A stretch of 64,000 bases of DNA, from assembly GCA_050180895.1 (NCBI GenBank), contig JBFXDS010000003.1, positions 372,001-436,000 of the forward strand, in the 5' to 3' direction. This document shows, piece by piece, positions 8,191 to 16,975 of the stretch. Every line of letters begins with the position of its first letter. Position 1 is the stretch's first letter. The translations under genes were made by a program, and so were the position numbers. The notes beneath the pieces were generated by a model, which saw nothing but the letters and a program-made list of their open reading frames with translations, did not search any database and was not told where the DNA came from. Source of the stretch: JBGPEQ01 sp050180895 (GTDB lineage: Bacteria; Pseudomonadota; Alphaproteobacteria; Dongiales; Dongiaceae).

Positions 8191-8909
8191 CATCGCCAGC
8201 GTTGCAGAAGGAGGCGGGGAACGGCAGGCACCGGCCGCTGCCGACACCCTCGCGTGAGCGCTTCGAGCGGCTTTATGCGACCATCCGCGACCGCATCTGT
8301 CTGCTGGAGTATCGACCGCTCGAGCATCTGTCCGAGGAGGAGTTGGCCGCCGAGTTCAATGTCAGCCGCACGCCGATCCGGCGGGTACTGAGCCGGCTGG
8401 AAGCCGAGGGGCTGGTGGAGAGTCGGCACGGCGTCGGCACGATCGTCACAAGCATCGGCTTCGAGACGCTGGGCCAAGTGTACCAGCTGCGCCTGGAGCT
8501 GGCGATTCTCATTGGACGTCTCACGCCGATTCCCCGCAGCGCGGAAGACTTGGCGCGCGTCCGCGCCCTGCTGGCGCGCTTCGACGGCCTGGAACGGGAG
8601 CCCGATCCCAAGGCGTTGTCGCGGCTCAACATGGATTTCTATCAGGAGCTGCGCGCCATGACCGGGAACATCCCGTTGCGCGACATCAGCGATCGCCTCT
8701 ATTTCATGACCCACCGCATCTGGATGGCCTCCCTGCCGCATCTCTACTTGCAGGACGAGATCGTGATCTTCCGGCGCGAGGTGGCGGACATCCTGGCCGC
8801 CATGGAGATCGGCGACCTCGATGCCGTCGGTTATATCCGCCGCAGCCATATCTCCATGGCCTTCAGGCGCCTGGAGCGTTACGCCGCCGCCGCGGCCGGA
8901 TTGGAGTGA
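8187..8909 (+). CDS. GntR-family (FadR/FCD type) regulator of the ectoine locus
   Basis: 240 residues. The winged helix-turn-helix spans about residues 30-95 (LSEEELAAEFNVSRTPIRRV, ending in a HGVGTIV wing), and a helical FCD effector domain follows. It starts at ATG 8187, overlapping ehuA by 4 bp, and doeB follows 10 bp later, so it is an internal operon gene and probably autoregulated through the ehuB promoter. Well-studied ectoine loci use the MocR-type regulator EnuR and the AsnC-type DoeX; neither is present here. The probable ligand is an ectoine breakdown intermediate (inference). Confidence 0.85.
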   Translation: MTSPALQKEAGNGRHRPLPTPSRERFERLYATIRDRICLLEYRPLEHLSEEELAAEFNVSRTPIRRVLSRLEAEGLVESRHGVGTIVTSIGFETLGQVYQLRLELAILIGRLTPIPRSAEDLARVRALLARFDGLEREPDPKALSRLNMDFYQELRAMTGNIPLRDISDRLYFMTHRIWMASLPHLYLQDEIVIFRREVADILAAMEIGDLDAVGYIRRSHISMAFRRLERYAAAAAGLE

Positions 8910-8919
8910 CAGAACGGTC

Positions 8920-9912
8920 ATGCGACCCTCGCCGATCTCCGCCACCATCGATCTCGACCGCGACGGCGTTCAGCATGGCTATTTGAAGCTGCCCCATTCG
9001 CGCGATGATTCGGCCTGGGGCGCGATCATGATACCGATCGCGGCGATCAAGCACGGGGAGGGGCCCACGGCCCTGCTGACCGGCGCCAACCATGGCGACG
9101 AGTATGAGGGGCCGATCGCGCTGTTCGACCTCGCTCACGAACTGGATCCGGCACGGGTGGCCGGCCGGATCATCATCGTGCCGGCCATGAACTATCCGGC
9201 CTTCCGCGCGGGCACGCGCACCTCCCCGATCGACCGAGGCAACCTGAACCGCGCGTTCCCCGGACGGCCGGACGGCACGGCGACGGAGAAGATCGCCGAC
9301 TACTTCCAGCGCCAGCTGCTGCCGCTCGCCGACTACGTGCTCGACATCCACTCCGGCGGCAAGACGCTGCAGTTCGTGCCGTTCGCCGCCGCCCATGTCC
9401 TGGCCGACAGGGCGCAGCAGGAAAAATGCGTGGCCGCCATGCGGGCCTTCAACGCGCCCTTCAGCATGATGCTGCGGGAGATCGACAATGTCGGCATGTA
9501 CGACACGGCGGCCGAAGAAATGGGCAAGGTGTTCATCTCGACCGAACTCGGCGGCGGCGGCGGCGCCACCGTCCTGACCGTCGACATTGCCCGTCGTGGC
9601 GTGCGCAATGTCCTGATCCATGCGGGCATCCTCGATGGCACGGTCGAGGGCCGCCCCTCCGTCAATCTGGATATGCCGAGCGGCGACTGCTACGTCGCGA
9701 GCGAGAGCAACGGATTGTTGGAAATGCGCGTCGATCTGGGCGCGGCCGTGCGCAAGGGCGAGGTTCTCGCCCGGGTACACGGTCACGAGCGCACCGGCGC
9801 CGCTCCCATCGAATATCGGGCGAAGCTCGACGGCATCCTCGCCGGGCGCCACTTCCCCGGACTGGTCCAGATCGGCGATACGATCGCCGTCGTTGCCGTG
9901 CCGACGGGCTGA
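8920..9912 (+). CDS. doeB: N-alpha-acetyl-L-2,4-diaminobutyrate deacetylase DoeB
   Basis: Zinc hydrolase of the succinylglutamate desuccinylase/aspartoacylase (M14) family. It removes acetate from the product of DoeA to give 2,4-diaminobutyrate. 330 residues from ATG 8920. Zinc-binding elements are NHGDEYEGP (His and Glu) and LDIHSGG (His). The C-terminal beta-domain has the barrel-like ending seen in the family. It is the last gene of the rightward operon and converges on the flavin reductase gene with 13 bp between. The later genes doeD and doeC are not in the window. Confidence 0.9.
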   Translation: MRPSPISATIDLDRDGVQHGYLKLPHSRDDSAWGAIMIPIAAIKHGEGPTALLTGANHGDEYEGPIALFDLAHELDPARVAGRIIIVPAMNYPAFRAGTRTSPIDRGNLNRAFPGRPDGTATEKIADYFQRQLLPLADYVLDIHSGGKTLQFVPFAAAHVLADRAQQEKCVAAMRAFNAPFSMMLREIDNVGMYDTAAEEMGKVFISTELGGGGGATVLTVDIARRGVRNVLIHAGILDGTVEGRPSVNLDMPSGDCYVASESNGLLEMRVDLGAAVRKGEVLARVHGHERTGAAPIEYRAKLDGILAGRHFPGLVQIGDTIAVVAVPTG

Positions 9913-9925
9913 ACGCCGCACGGCA

Positions 9926-10546
9926 TCAGTCGGGCCGCCGCATGTAGAAAGAATCGTCCACCGACGCGTAGAGCGAATAGCCCAGCCGTGCGATGGGCCG
10001 GGCGTCGACGATGTCGACACGGCCGTCCTTGATCAGCCGGTCGTCGATGTGGACGCCGACCACTTCGCCGATCACCAGCACCTGCCGCTCCGCCGGATCC
10101 CAGGCCGGCAGATCGACGGTCTGCAGGTAGCGGCACTTGAGATGAGCGGGACTCTCCGCCACCCGCGGCGGCTTCACGAGGCGGGAAGGCAGGGGCGTCA
10201 GCCCCGCCGCGCGCATCTCGTCCGCGCCGGCCGGGAGGTGCGCCGAGGTCAGGTTCATCTGCTCGCGCAGGTCGTAGGTGGCGAGATTGCACACGAACTC
10301 GCCGGTCGCCTCGACGTTGGCCAGGCTGTCCTTGATCGGCCGATCGGGCTTGCGGCCCTGTGGCGCGAAGGCGACGAGCGGCGGGGCATCGCCGACCGCA
10401 TTGAAGAAGCTGAACGGCGCCAGATTGACGTCGCCCTCCGGGTTCAAGGTGGTGATCCACCCGATCGGCCGCGGGACGACCAGGCTCTTGAACGGATCGA
10501 TCGGGAACGGCAAGGCCGCGCGATCGGCCCGAGGCTGATAGAACAT
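9926..10546 (-). CDS. Flavin reductase-like (FMN-binding split-barrel) protein
   Basis: 206 residues of the DIM6/NtaB flavin-reductase family, which binds FMN and often reduces flavin for a partner monooxygenase. Visible family features are VVPRPIGWITTLNPEGDVNL near residue 23 and APFSFFNAVGDAPP after it. It lies 24 bp downstream of a GntR regulator on the same strand, so the two form a small operon. No monooxygenase is adjacent, and the partner and substrate are unknown. Confidence 0.82.
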   Translation of the reverse strand: MFYQPRADRAALPFPIDPFKSLVVPRPIGWITTLNPEGDVNLAPFSFFNAVGDAPPLVAFAPQGRKPDRPIKDSLANVEATGEFVCNLATYDLREQMNLTSAHLPAGADEMRAAGLTPLPSRLVKPPRVAESPAHLKCRYLQTVDLPAWDPAERQVLVIGEVVGVHIDDRLIKDGRVDIVDARPIARLGYSLYASVDDSFYMRRPD

Positions 10547-10570
10547 CTCAGTCTTCTCGTCGACAGGGAG

Positions 10571-11320
10571 CTAGAGGAACATCTCGCCATGCTGCTCGAG
10601 CAGCACGGTAAGCCGGTCATAGGCATCGTCGAGGTGATGCGTCAATGTCGTCACGCTGCGTTCGGGGTCACGGCGGGCGAGCGCGGCGAGGATGGCGCGA
10701 TGCTGGGCCAGGACACGCTCCATCTGGCCCGGGAGCGGCGCGCTCAGATGGCGGACGCGGTCGAGTTGGGCCTTGGCACCGCTGATGATGCGCCACAGGC
10801 GCTGCAGGCCGCTCAGCTCGCTGATCATCCGGTGAAACTGGTCGTCGCAGGCAATGAAGTCGACGTAGCGGCTGCGCTTGGCGGCACGCGCCTGCTGTTC
10901 GATGAGATCGTTCAGCCGCTCGAGATCGTCCTCGCCGATCTGCATGGCGGCCCGCTTGATGCCCTCGACTTCCAGGGCCCGGCGGATGAGCCTCCCTTCC
11001 TCCAGCTGAAGCCGATCGATGAAGGCGACGAAGGTGCCCGACTGCGGCCTGACGTTGACCAGCCCCTCGTCGGCGAGCTGCCGCAATGCATCTCGCACTG
11101 GCGTGCGCGAGATGCCCAGCTGGTCGGTGATCTGCTTCTCGACGATGGTCGCGCCCGGCGGCAGCCGCATGGTGATGATCGATTGGCGCAGCAGGCGGTA
11201 GACCTGATCGGGTATGGGCTGCGCACGATCGATCTGTGCGACATCCGGCAACGGGGCGGATGTCTGGGGGACGCCGGCCCGGGTTCTGACCGGATCGTGT
11301 CGGCTTGCCTCTGCGCTCAT
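10571..11320 (-). CDS. GntR-family (FCD type) transcriptional regulator
   Basis: 249 residues: a ~35-residue leader, a winged helix-turn-helix (QITDQLGISRTPVRDALRQL, then QSGTFVAFI) and an FCD ligand domain (residues ~110-245, with DDQFHRMISELSG). It is transcribed away from the binding-protein transporter at 11455, so it probably controls that divergent operon as well as the flavin reductase gene behind it. An AT-rich patch at about 11333-11352 lies just upstream of its start and could hold the operator; I could not define a convincing palindrome there. Confidence 0.87.
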   Translation of the reverse strand: MSAEASRHDPVRTRAGVPQTSAPLPDVAQIDRAQPIPDQVYRLLRQSIITMRLPPGATIVEKQITDQLGISRTPVRDALRQLADEGLVNVRPQSGTFVAFIDRLQLEEGRLIRRALEVEGIKRAAMQIGEDDLERLNDLIEQQARAAKRSRYVDFIACDDQFHRMISELSGLQRLWRIISGAKAQLDRVRHLSAPLPGQMERVLAQHRAILAALARRDPERSVTTLTHHLDDAYDRLTVLLEQHGEMFL

Positions 11321-11454
11321 GCGGCGGCAACTAGAATATTAGTATATCTGTTGAATTGCCAGGCCTGCACGTCACTGTGGCGTGTCGCATCGGCGTGGCT
11401 GTCCCGTCGGAGCGGACCAAACCGAATCCGCCGCGACGCAACAGGGAGGATGTC

Positions 11455-12939
11455 ATGGATCAATGGAAGAGGCTTGGCTTGGCGGCGCTGTCGATCGGCG
11501 CCGGCGCCCTGGCGACGGCGCTGCCGGCGGCGGCGCAGATGAAGTATGACGGCGTCACCGTCAACGTCGTCACCTTCACCGGCCCGCAGATCGCCGAACC
11601 GCTGCAGCGCCGGGCGCCCGAGTTCCAGAAGTTGACCGGCGCCAACGTCAATGTTATCACGGTGCCTTTTTCGGACCTCTATCAGAAGCTGTTGACGGAT
11701 TTTGCGACCGGCACCAACAGCTATGATGCCGCGGTGTTCGCGCCGCAGTGGATGGTGGATTACATCGAGCCCGGCTACCTCGAAGACATCACCGAGCGGG
11801 TGAAGAGCGATACCGCGCTCAAGTGGGACGATATCGGCCCGTTCTTCCGCGATTTCAGCGCCACCTACAACGGCAAGGTCTACACCATCCCGCTCGATGG
11901 CGACTTCCAGATGGTCTACTACCGCAGCGATCTGCTGCAGCAGGCCGGATTGGCGCCGCCAAAGACCTGGGACGACTACATCGCCATCGCCAAGGCCTTC
12001 CAGGGCAAGGACCTCGACGGCGACGGCACCGGCGACTACGGCTCCTGCATCGCCAAGAAGCGCAGCGCCCAGTCCTACTGGATGATCCTGTCCGTCGCGA
12101 GCGCGTACATCCAGAGCAAGGGGACCAGCCAGGGCGTCTTCTTCGACACAGAGACGATGGCGCCGCTGGTGAACAACGAGGCGTTCAAGGCAGCCCTGGC
12201 GGCCTATGTCGAGACGACGAAGTACGCGCCGCCCGACGAGATCAATCTCGATGTGGGCGACACGCGCGGCCTGTTCACCAGCGGGCGTTGCGCCCTCACC
12301 CTCGATTGGGGCGACATCGGCACGCTGGCCATCGATCCGACGACCTCGAAGGTGCAGGACAAGGTCGGCGCAGCAATCCTGCCGGGAACGGCGAAGGTGC
12401 TCGACCGCGCGAGCGGTCAGCTCGCGGACTGCACGGCCGAGACCTGCCCCTATGCCACCGACGGCATCAACCACGCGCCGTTCGCGGCGTTCGGCGGTTG
12501 GTCGGGCGCGGTCAACGCCGCCAAGGACGAGACGGTGAGAAATGCGGCCTACGACTTCCTCTCCTACATGAGCCAGCCGGAGCAGGCGAATGTCGACGTC
12601 ACCATCGGCAAGACCGGCTTCAACCCCTATCGAACCTCGCAGTTCGAAAGCCTCGATCTATGGCTGAAGGCGGGCATGAGCGAGGCAGCGGCCGCGAACT
12701 ACCTGGGCGCCATCAAGGACAGCCTCAACAGCCCGAACATGGTGCTCGATCTGCGCGTGCCGCAGAACCAGCGTTATGAGCAGATCGTGCTCGACACGAC
12801 CGTGGCTCGGTTGCTGGCGGGCGAGATCGATATCGAGCAGGCGGTCGCCGAGATCGAGACCGGCTGGAACGAGATCACCGAGGAACTGGGCCAGGACACC
12901 CAGCTGAAGGCCTATCGTGCGGCGCTCGGATTGAAGTAG
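11455..12939 (+). CDS. ABC transporter periplasmic binding protein (family 1, sugar/polyol-type)
   Basis: 494 residues with a Sec signal peptide (hydrophobic run ending LPAAAQ, cleavage near residue 28). The mature part is a MalE-like family-1 binding protein with FDAAVFAPQWM-like and GKVYTIPLDGDFQMVYYR segments. ATG 11455 has AGGGAGGA upstream. It is followed, after a strong hairpin at 12957-12983, by two MalF/MalG-type permease genes. The substrate is not evident; carbohydrates or polyols are usual for the family. Four cysteines in the mature part suggest disulphides. Confidence 0.88.
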   Translation: MDQWKRLGLAALSIGAGALATALPAAAQMKYDGVTVNVVTFTGPQIAEPLQRRAPEFQKLTGANVNVITVPFSDLYQKLLTDFATGTNSYDAAVFAPQWMVDYIEPGYLEDITERVKSDTALKWDDIGPFFRDFSATYNGKVYTIPLDGDFQMVYYRSDLLQQAGLAPPKTWDDYIAIAKAFQGKDLDGDGTGDYGSCIAKKRSAQSYWMILSVASAYIQSKGTSQGVFFDTETMAPLVNNEAFKAALAAYVETTKYAPPDEINLDVGDTRGLFTSGRCALTLDWGDIGTLAIDPTTSKVQDKVGAAILPGTAKVLDRASGQLADCTAETCPYATDGINHAPFAAFGGWSGAVNAAKDETVRNAAYDFLSYMSQPEQANVDVTIGKTGFNPYRTSQFESLDLWLKAGMSEAAAANYLGAIKDSLNSPNMVLDLRVPQNQRYEQIVLDTTVARLLAGEIDIEQAVAEIETGWNEITEELGQDTQLKAYRAALGLK

Positions 12940-12956
12940 CTTTCGTCCCGCAACGA

Positions 12957-12983
12957 CGGGGGCGACCCAGCCGGTCGCCCCCG
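12957..12983. terminator. GC-rich hairpin between binding-protein and permease genes
   Basis: A perfect 11-bp stem (CGGGGGCGACC / GGTCGCCCCCG) with a 5-base loop, 17 bases after the stop of the binding-protein gene and upstream of the permease. No U-tract follows. Such intra-operon hairpins usually protect the upstream mRNA or partially attenuate readthrough, so that the binding protein is made in excess over the permeases. Full termination is less likely. Confidence 0.6.
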
Positions 12984-13047
12984 CGGGTCCCTCGCGCCGC
13001 CGGACGGGGGACAGGGAGACGCGGTTCTCGATAGTGTATCCGAGAGC

Positions 13048-14157
13048 ATGAGCCGCAGCGACCGAATCGCCGCCTGGACGGACCGCGCCTCGCCGTCGGT
13101 GTTCGTCATGCCGGCGGTTCTCGTGGTGCTGGCGCTCTCGATTTTCCCGCTCATCGTTTCGCTCTATCTCTCGCTGGCGCGGGTGAAGTTCGAGAAGGGC
13201 GGAGTCTCCGTCAATTTCGTCGGCCTGCTCAACTATAAGAAGCTGCTGTTCGGCTCGCAGCAGTTTCACCTATTGGGAAAACTCGTGCCGATCTCGCCGG
13301 TCGGATGGCTGTTCGTCGCGGTCGTCGTGGCGCTGTTGGTCGTCTGGCTGCTTGCCAGCATCCGCCGCGGCGCAACGGTCCTGGGCATCGTCGGGCGTGG
13401 CCTCGTTGCGGTCGCGGTTATCGCTCTGGCATTGCTGGTAGCGACGGCGGCGAGCCCCGGCGGGCAGCTCGGCACGCTCGGCGTGACCCTGATCTACGTG
13501 TTCATCGGCGTGGTCGTTCAATATGCGATCGGGTTGGGCCTGGCGATGCTGTGCGTGCAGAATCTGCGCGGCCGCGGTTTCTTCCGCGTCGTCTTCTTCC
13601 TGCCGATGATGATCACGCCGGTCGGCGTCGCCTATACCTTCCGCATGCTGACGGATACGACGAAGGGACCGTTCGCGCCGCTGTGGCAGTGGTTCGGGCT
13701 CGCCGACTTCGCCTGGGCCAGCACCGCCTGGGGCGCCCGCGTGGCCGTCATGATCGGTGACGCCTGGCAGTGGATTCCCTTCATGTTCATCGTGCTGCTG
13801 GCGGCGCTCGAGAGCCAGCCGCGCGACCAGATCGAGGCGGCCCATGTCGACGGCGCCAATCGCTGGCAGATTTTCCGCTTCATTACATGGCCGGTGATCC
13901 TGCCGGTGACTCTCACGCTGGTTCTCATCCGGGTGATCGAAGCCTTCAAGATCGTCGACCTGCCGAACGTGTTGACCAACGGCGGCCCCGGCATCGCCTC
14001 GGAATCGATGACGCTCCATGCCTATGCGACCTGGCGGGCGCTCGATCTCGGAGGGTCCGCCGCAGTCGCCTACATGCTGCTGTTCATCGTGACGTTCTTC
14101 TGCATCGCCTTCGTCAAGCTGATGCCCGCCCGCCGCGCGGGCGCTGCCGCGGCATAG
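13048..14157 (+). CDS. ABC transporter permease, MalF-like, with inserted hydrophobic segments
   Basis: 369 residues. The C-terminal two-thirds is a normal sugar-type permease: VVFFLPMMITPVGVAYTF, then the EAA loop QIEAAHVDGANRWQIFRFI. Between the first helix and this core lies an extra stretch (about residues 85-165) with two or three further hydrophobic segments, including GWLFVAVVVALLVVWLLAS and LVAVAVIALALLVATAA. Canonical MalF-like permeases of this class are shorter here. It starts at ATG 13048, and the second permease follows 5 bp after the stop. No ATPase gene belongs to this operon. Confidence 0.87.
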   Translation: MSRSDRIAAWTDRASPSVFVMPAVLVVLALSIFPLIVSLYLSLARVKFEKGGVSVNFVGLLNYKKLLFGSQQFHLLGKLVPISPVGWLFVAVVVALLVVWLLASIRRGATVLGIVGRGLVAVAVIALALLVATAASPGGQLGTLGVTLIYVFIGVVVQYAIGLGLAMLCVQNLRGRGFFRVVFFLPMMITPVGVAYTFRMLTDTTKGPFAPLWQWFGLADFAWASTAWGARVAVMIGDAWQWIPFMFIVLLAALESQPRDQIEAAHVDGANRWQIFRFITWPVILPVTLTLVLIRVIEAFKIVDLPNVLTNGGPGIASESMTLHAYATWRALDLGGSAAVAYMLLFIVTFFCIAFVKLMPARRAGAAAA

Positions 14158-14162
14158 CCGCG

Positions 14163-15200
14163 ATGACCGGCCTCCGGCGACGACCGGCGCTGCGCGGCAT
14201 CAACGATCCGGCTCCGGCCTGGGCGGTCCTGTCCTATGCCGTGCTCGGCTTCTGGGCGTTCGTGGTCCTGTTCCCGCTCTATTGGCTGGCGGTCACGTCG
14301 CTGAAGCTGCCGATCGATGTCAATGACGGGCCCGACTACGTCCCGTGGGTGGATTTCGTGCCGTCCCTGCATGCCTGGCGTTACATCTTCGTCGACCTGT
14401 TCGTCGATACGGCGCGTCCCTATCTCAATACCGTGGTGGTCGGGCTCGCCAGCTCGGCGATCGCGCTCGGCATCGGCAGCATGGCGGCATACGGCCTGGC
14501 GCGGCTGTCCTATCGGCCGCGGCTCGGCACCATCTTCATGTTCATCCTCGGCGTCGGTGCCGCCATCGTCGCGATCGTGATCCTGGGCGTGCCCTGGAAG
14601 GTCGGCGCGGCGGCGGGAGGGGCGCTGTTCATCCTGCTCGCTCTCAGCCTGCGGCGTTTCTTCACGCGCACCCTCAAGAACGAGGACATCGCATTCTGGA
14701 TGATCTCGCAGCGCATCCTGCCGCCGGTGACCGTGGTCGTGCCGATCTTCGTCCTGTTCCAGCAGGTCGGGCTGCTGGATACCCGGACGGCGCTGATCGT
14801 CACCTACGTGGCGGTCAACGTGCCGATCGTCGTCTGGCTGATGCGGGATTTCTTTGAGAGCATCCCGCTCGAGCTGGAAGAGGCGGCCCTGGTCGACGGC
14901 TGCTCGCGCTACCGCATCTTCTGGTCGATCGTCCTGCCGCTGTCGAAGCCGGGGCTGGTGGCGACTTTCATCCTGGTGCTGATCATGGCCTGGAACGAGT
15001 ATCTCTTCGCGCTGTTCCTCTCCAGCGCCAACGCCCAGACATTGCCGCTCACCGTGGCGGCGCAGAACGCCACGCGCGGTCCGCAATGGTGGTACATGTC
15101 CGTGCTGATCATCATCATGATCCTGCCGGTCTCGCTGCTGGCCGTCCTCCTTGCCCGCTACATCACCCGCGGTCTGTTGATCGGCGCGGTCAAGGGCTGA
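14163..15200 (+). CDS. ABC transporter permease, MalG-like, with inserted hydrophobic segments
   Basis: 345 residues. Core features are the EAA loop ELEEAALVDGCSRYRIFWSI and a C-terminal MAWNEYLFALFLSS, typical of MalG-type permeases. As in its partner there is an insertion: after YGLARLSYRPRLG about 50 residues with two hydrophobic stretches (MFILGVGAAIVAIVILGV and AAAGGALFILLALSL) precede the usual SQRILPPVTVVVPIF. The start ATG 14163 lies 5 bp after the first permease. The energising ATPase must come from elsewhere in the genome. Confidence 0.87.
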   Translation: MTGLRRRPALRGINDPAPAWAVLSYAVLGFWAFVVLFPLYWLAVTSLKLPIDVNDGPDYVPWVDFVPSLHAWRYIFVDLFVDTARPYLNTVVVGLASSAIALGIGSMAAYGLARLSYRPRLGTIFMFILGVGAAIVAIVILGVPWKVGAAAGGALFILLALSLRRFFTRTLKNEDIAFWMISQRILPPVTVVVPIFVLFQQVGLLDTRTALIVTYVAVNVPIVVWLMRDFFESIPLELEEAALVDGCSRYRIFWSIVLPLSKPGLVATFILVLIMAWNEYLFALFLSSANAQTLPLTVAAQNATRGPQWWYMSVLIIIMILPVSLLAVLLARYITRGLLIGAVKG

Positions 15201-15310
15201 ACCGATCTGTAACGATCCGCTGGCGCGCCGCCAAGATTCCTGCATACTGTGCGCTGCAACAACGCGGGCGGAGCATCTTGCGCCGTCTCAAAAAGGTCAG
15301 GGAGAACGCC

Positions 15311-16882
15311 ATGAAACTTGAATATTCGGAAAGAAGAAGAGTGGGCTGGACGGCGCTTGCGGTCATGCTGTCGGTATCCGCGGTTGCGGCTGCGGACCTC
15401 GCAACGGCAGCAGCACAGGCTGTCAAGCGCGGCGGCACGCTGGTGCTGGCGCGGCCCGAGGAGCCGCTGTCCTGGAACCCTTATACCCAGGGCGACAACG
15501 GTTCGATCTATGCCATCGAGCAGGTCTGCGACTCGCTGACCGAAGCCGATGCCACCGGACGCGGCTTACGTCCCGGACTGGCCGAATCGTGGGAGATTTC
15601 AGCCGATGGCCTGACCTATACATTCAAGTTGCGCGACGCCAAATTCAGCGACGGCTCACCCGTCACGATCGATGACGTGGTGTTCTCGCTAAACAAGCTC
15701 AACGACCCCAGCGCCGCCTATCAGTTCCTGCTGAAGCCGGTGCAATCGATCGAGCGGGCAGATGACAGCCATGTCCGCGTAGTGCTGAAGGAGCCATATG
15801 CGCCCTTCCTGTCGGTGGTGTCGATCTTCGCCTCGGCCATCGTCAAACAGGCCGCGTTCGAGGCCAACCCCGACGAGTTCGCCAACAAGCCGGTGTGTTC
15901 CGGCCCCTTCATGGTCGAGAGCTACGAGCGCGGCACGAAGACCATCCTCGCCAGGAATCCCCACTACTGGGAGACGGGCGCCGACGGTCAGCCTCTGCCC
16001 TATCTCGACAAGGTCGAGCTGCTGTATGTGCCGGATACCAACGCCCGCGTGCTCGGTCTGCAGAACGGCGACTATGACGTCGCCGCGATCGTTCCCTTCA
16101 ACCAGGCCAAGAGCATCGGCGAAACGCCGGGCCTCAACCTGGAGGCGGCGCAGATCTTCCGGCTCGACTACGTCTATCTGAACCACAGGCAGAAGCCTAT
16201 CGACGATAAGCGCATCCGCCTGGCGATGAACTACGCGGCCAATCTCGAGGCCATCAAGAAGGCGGTATTCTTCGACTACGGGGAGTTGCCGAACGGCTTC
16301 AATCCGAAGATGAATTTCTGGTCGCCGGACGTGAAGCGCATGTCCTTCGACATCGAGGCCGCCAAGAAGCTCGTCGCCGAGGCTAACTACGACGGCACGC
16401 CGATCAAGCTGATGATCGACACCGGCAACGCACCCTCCAAGCAGGTCGCGACCATCCTGCAGCAGGGTTGGAAGGAAGCCGGCCTCAATGTGGAGATCGG
16501 CGAGATCGACGGCAGCAGCGCCTGGACGATGGTGGTGGAGGGCGACTATCAAGCCTATGTCAGCTACATCACCAGCGACATCAACGACGATGACCAGTTG
16601 ATCGCCTTGCAGACCGATCCGCTGGAGGAGGGCACGCAGGGATTCTTCTCGCGCTACAAGAACGAGGAGGTGACCAAGCTGCTCACGCAGTCGCGGGCGA
16701 CGACGGATCCGGCGGAGCGCGGCAAGTTCTTCGCGCAGATCCAGGAGATCGTCTACAACGACGGCTACAGCGTGCCGCTCAACTACACGCCGTCCGTCAA
16801 TGCCTATCACGATCACGTCAAGGGCTGGCAAACCCTGGCGACGGGGTGGTGGTGGTTGAAGGACGTGTCGGTCGAGAAATAG
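15311..16882 (+). CDS. Peptide/oligopeptide ABC transporter periplasmic binding protein (family 5)
   Basis: 523 residues with a Sec signal peptide ending near residue 37 (ATAAAQA). The family-5 (DppA/OppA) layout is clear: LARPEEPLSWNPYTQGDN at the start of the mature protein, GLAESWEISADGLTYTFKLR, then DGSPVTIDDVVFSLNKL. The start is ATG 15311 behind GGTCAGGGAGAA. It heads an operon with two permeases and two ATPases, and two hydrolases follow, so the cargo is probably a peptide or a modified amino acid. A hairpin at 16906-16931 separates it from the permeases. Confidence 0.9.
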   Translation: MKLEYSERRRVGWTALAVMLSVSAVAAADLATAAAQAVKRGGTLVLARPEEPLSWNPYTQGDNGSIYAIEQVCDSLTEADATGRGLRPGLAESWEISADGLTYTFKLRDAKFSDGSPVTIDDVVFSLNKLNDPSAAYQFLLKPVQSIERADDSHVRVVLKEPYAPFLSVVSIFASAIVKQAAFEANPDEFANKPVCSGPFMVESYERGTKTILARNPHYWETGADGQPLPYLDKVELLYVPDTNARVLGLQNGDYDVAAIVPFNQAKSIGETPGLNLEAAQIFRLDYVYLNHRQKPIDDKRIRLAMNYAANLEAIKKAVFFDYGELPNGFNPKMNFWSPDVKRMSFDIEAAKKLVAEANYDGTPIKLMIDTGNAPSKQVATILQQGWKEAGLNVEIGEIDGSSAWTMVVEGDYQAYVSYITSDINDDDQLIALQTDPLEEGTQGFFSRYKNEEVTKLLTQSRATTDPAERGKFFAQIQEIVYNDGYSVPLNYTPSVNAYHDHVKGWQTLATGWWWLKDVSVEK

Positions 16883-16905
16883 GGCCGGGATCGGTTGATG
16901 TGTGC

Positions 16906-16931
16906 GGGGGCGGGCGCGATTGCCCGTCCCC
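16906..16931. terminator. GC-rich hairpin between peptide-binding-protein and permease genes
   Basis: A ten-bp stem with one G-U pair (GGGGGCGGGC / GCCCGTCCCC) and a 6-base loop, 23 bases after the binding-protein stop. No U-run follows. The position is equivalent to the hairpin at 12957-12983, which suggests mRNA stabilisation or partial attenuation rather than operon termination. Confidence 0.55.
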
Positions 16932-16975
16932 GTCCGATCAGGGCCTGAGTCTCAGTATCATCAGCTAGGCGGCAC

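Noticed and set aside
11333..11352. AT-rich patch upstream of the GntR gene as a defined operator
   Set aside because: The arms (TAT...ATA) are too short and the centre is asymmetric; it is left as a possibility only.
9620..11542. 640-residue plus-strand open frame over the flavin reductase and GntR genes
   Set aside because: Composition is typical of an antisense shadow, there is no recognisable domain, and the opposite strand carries two clear families.
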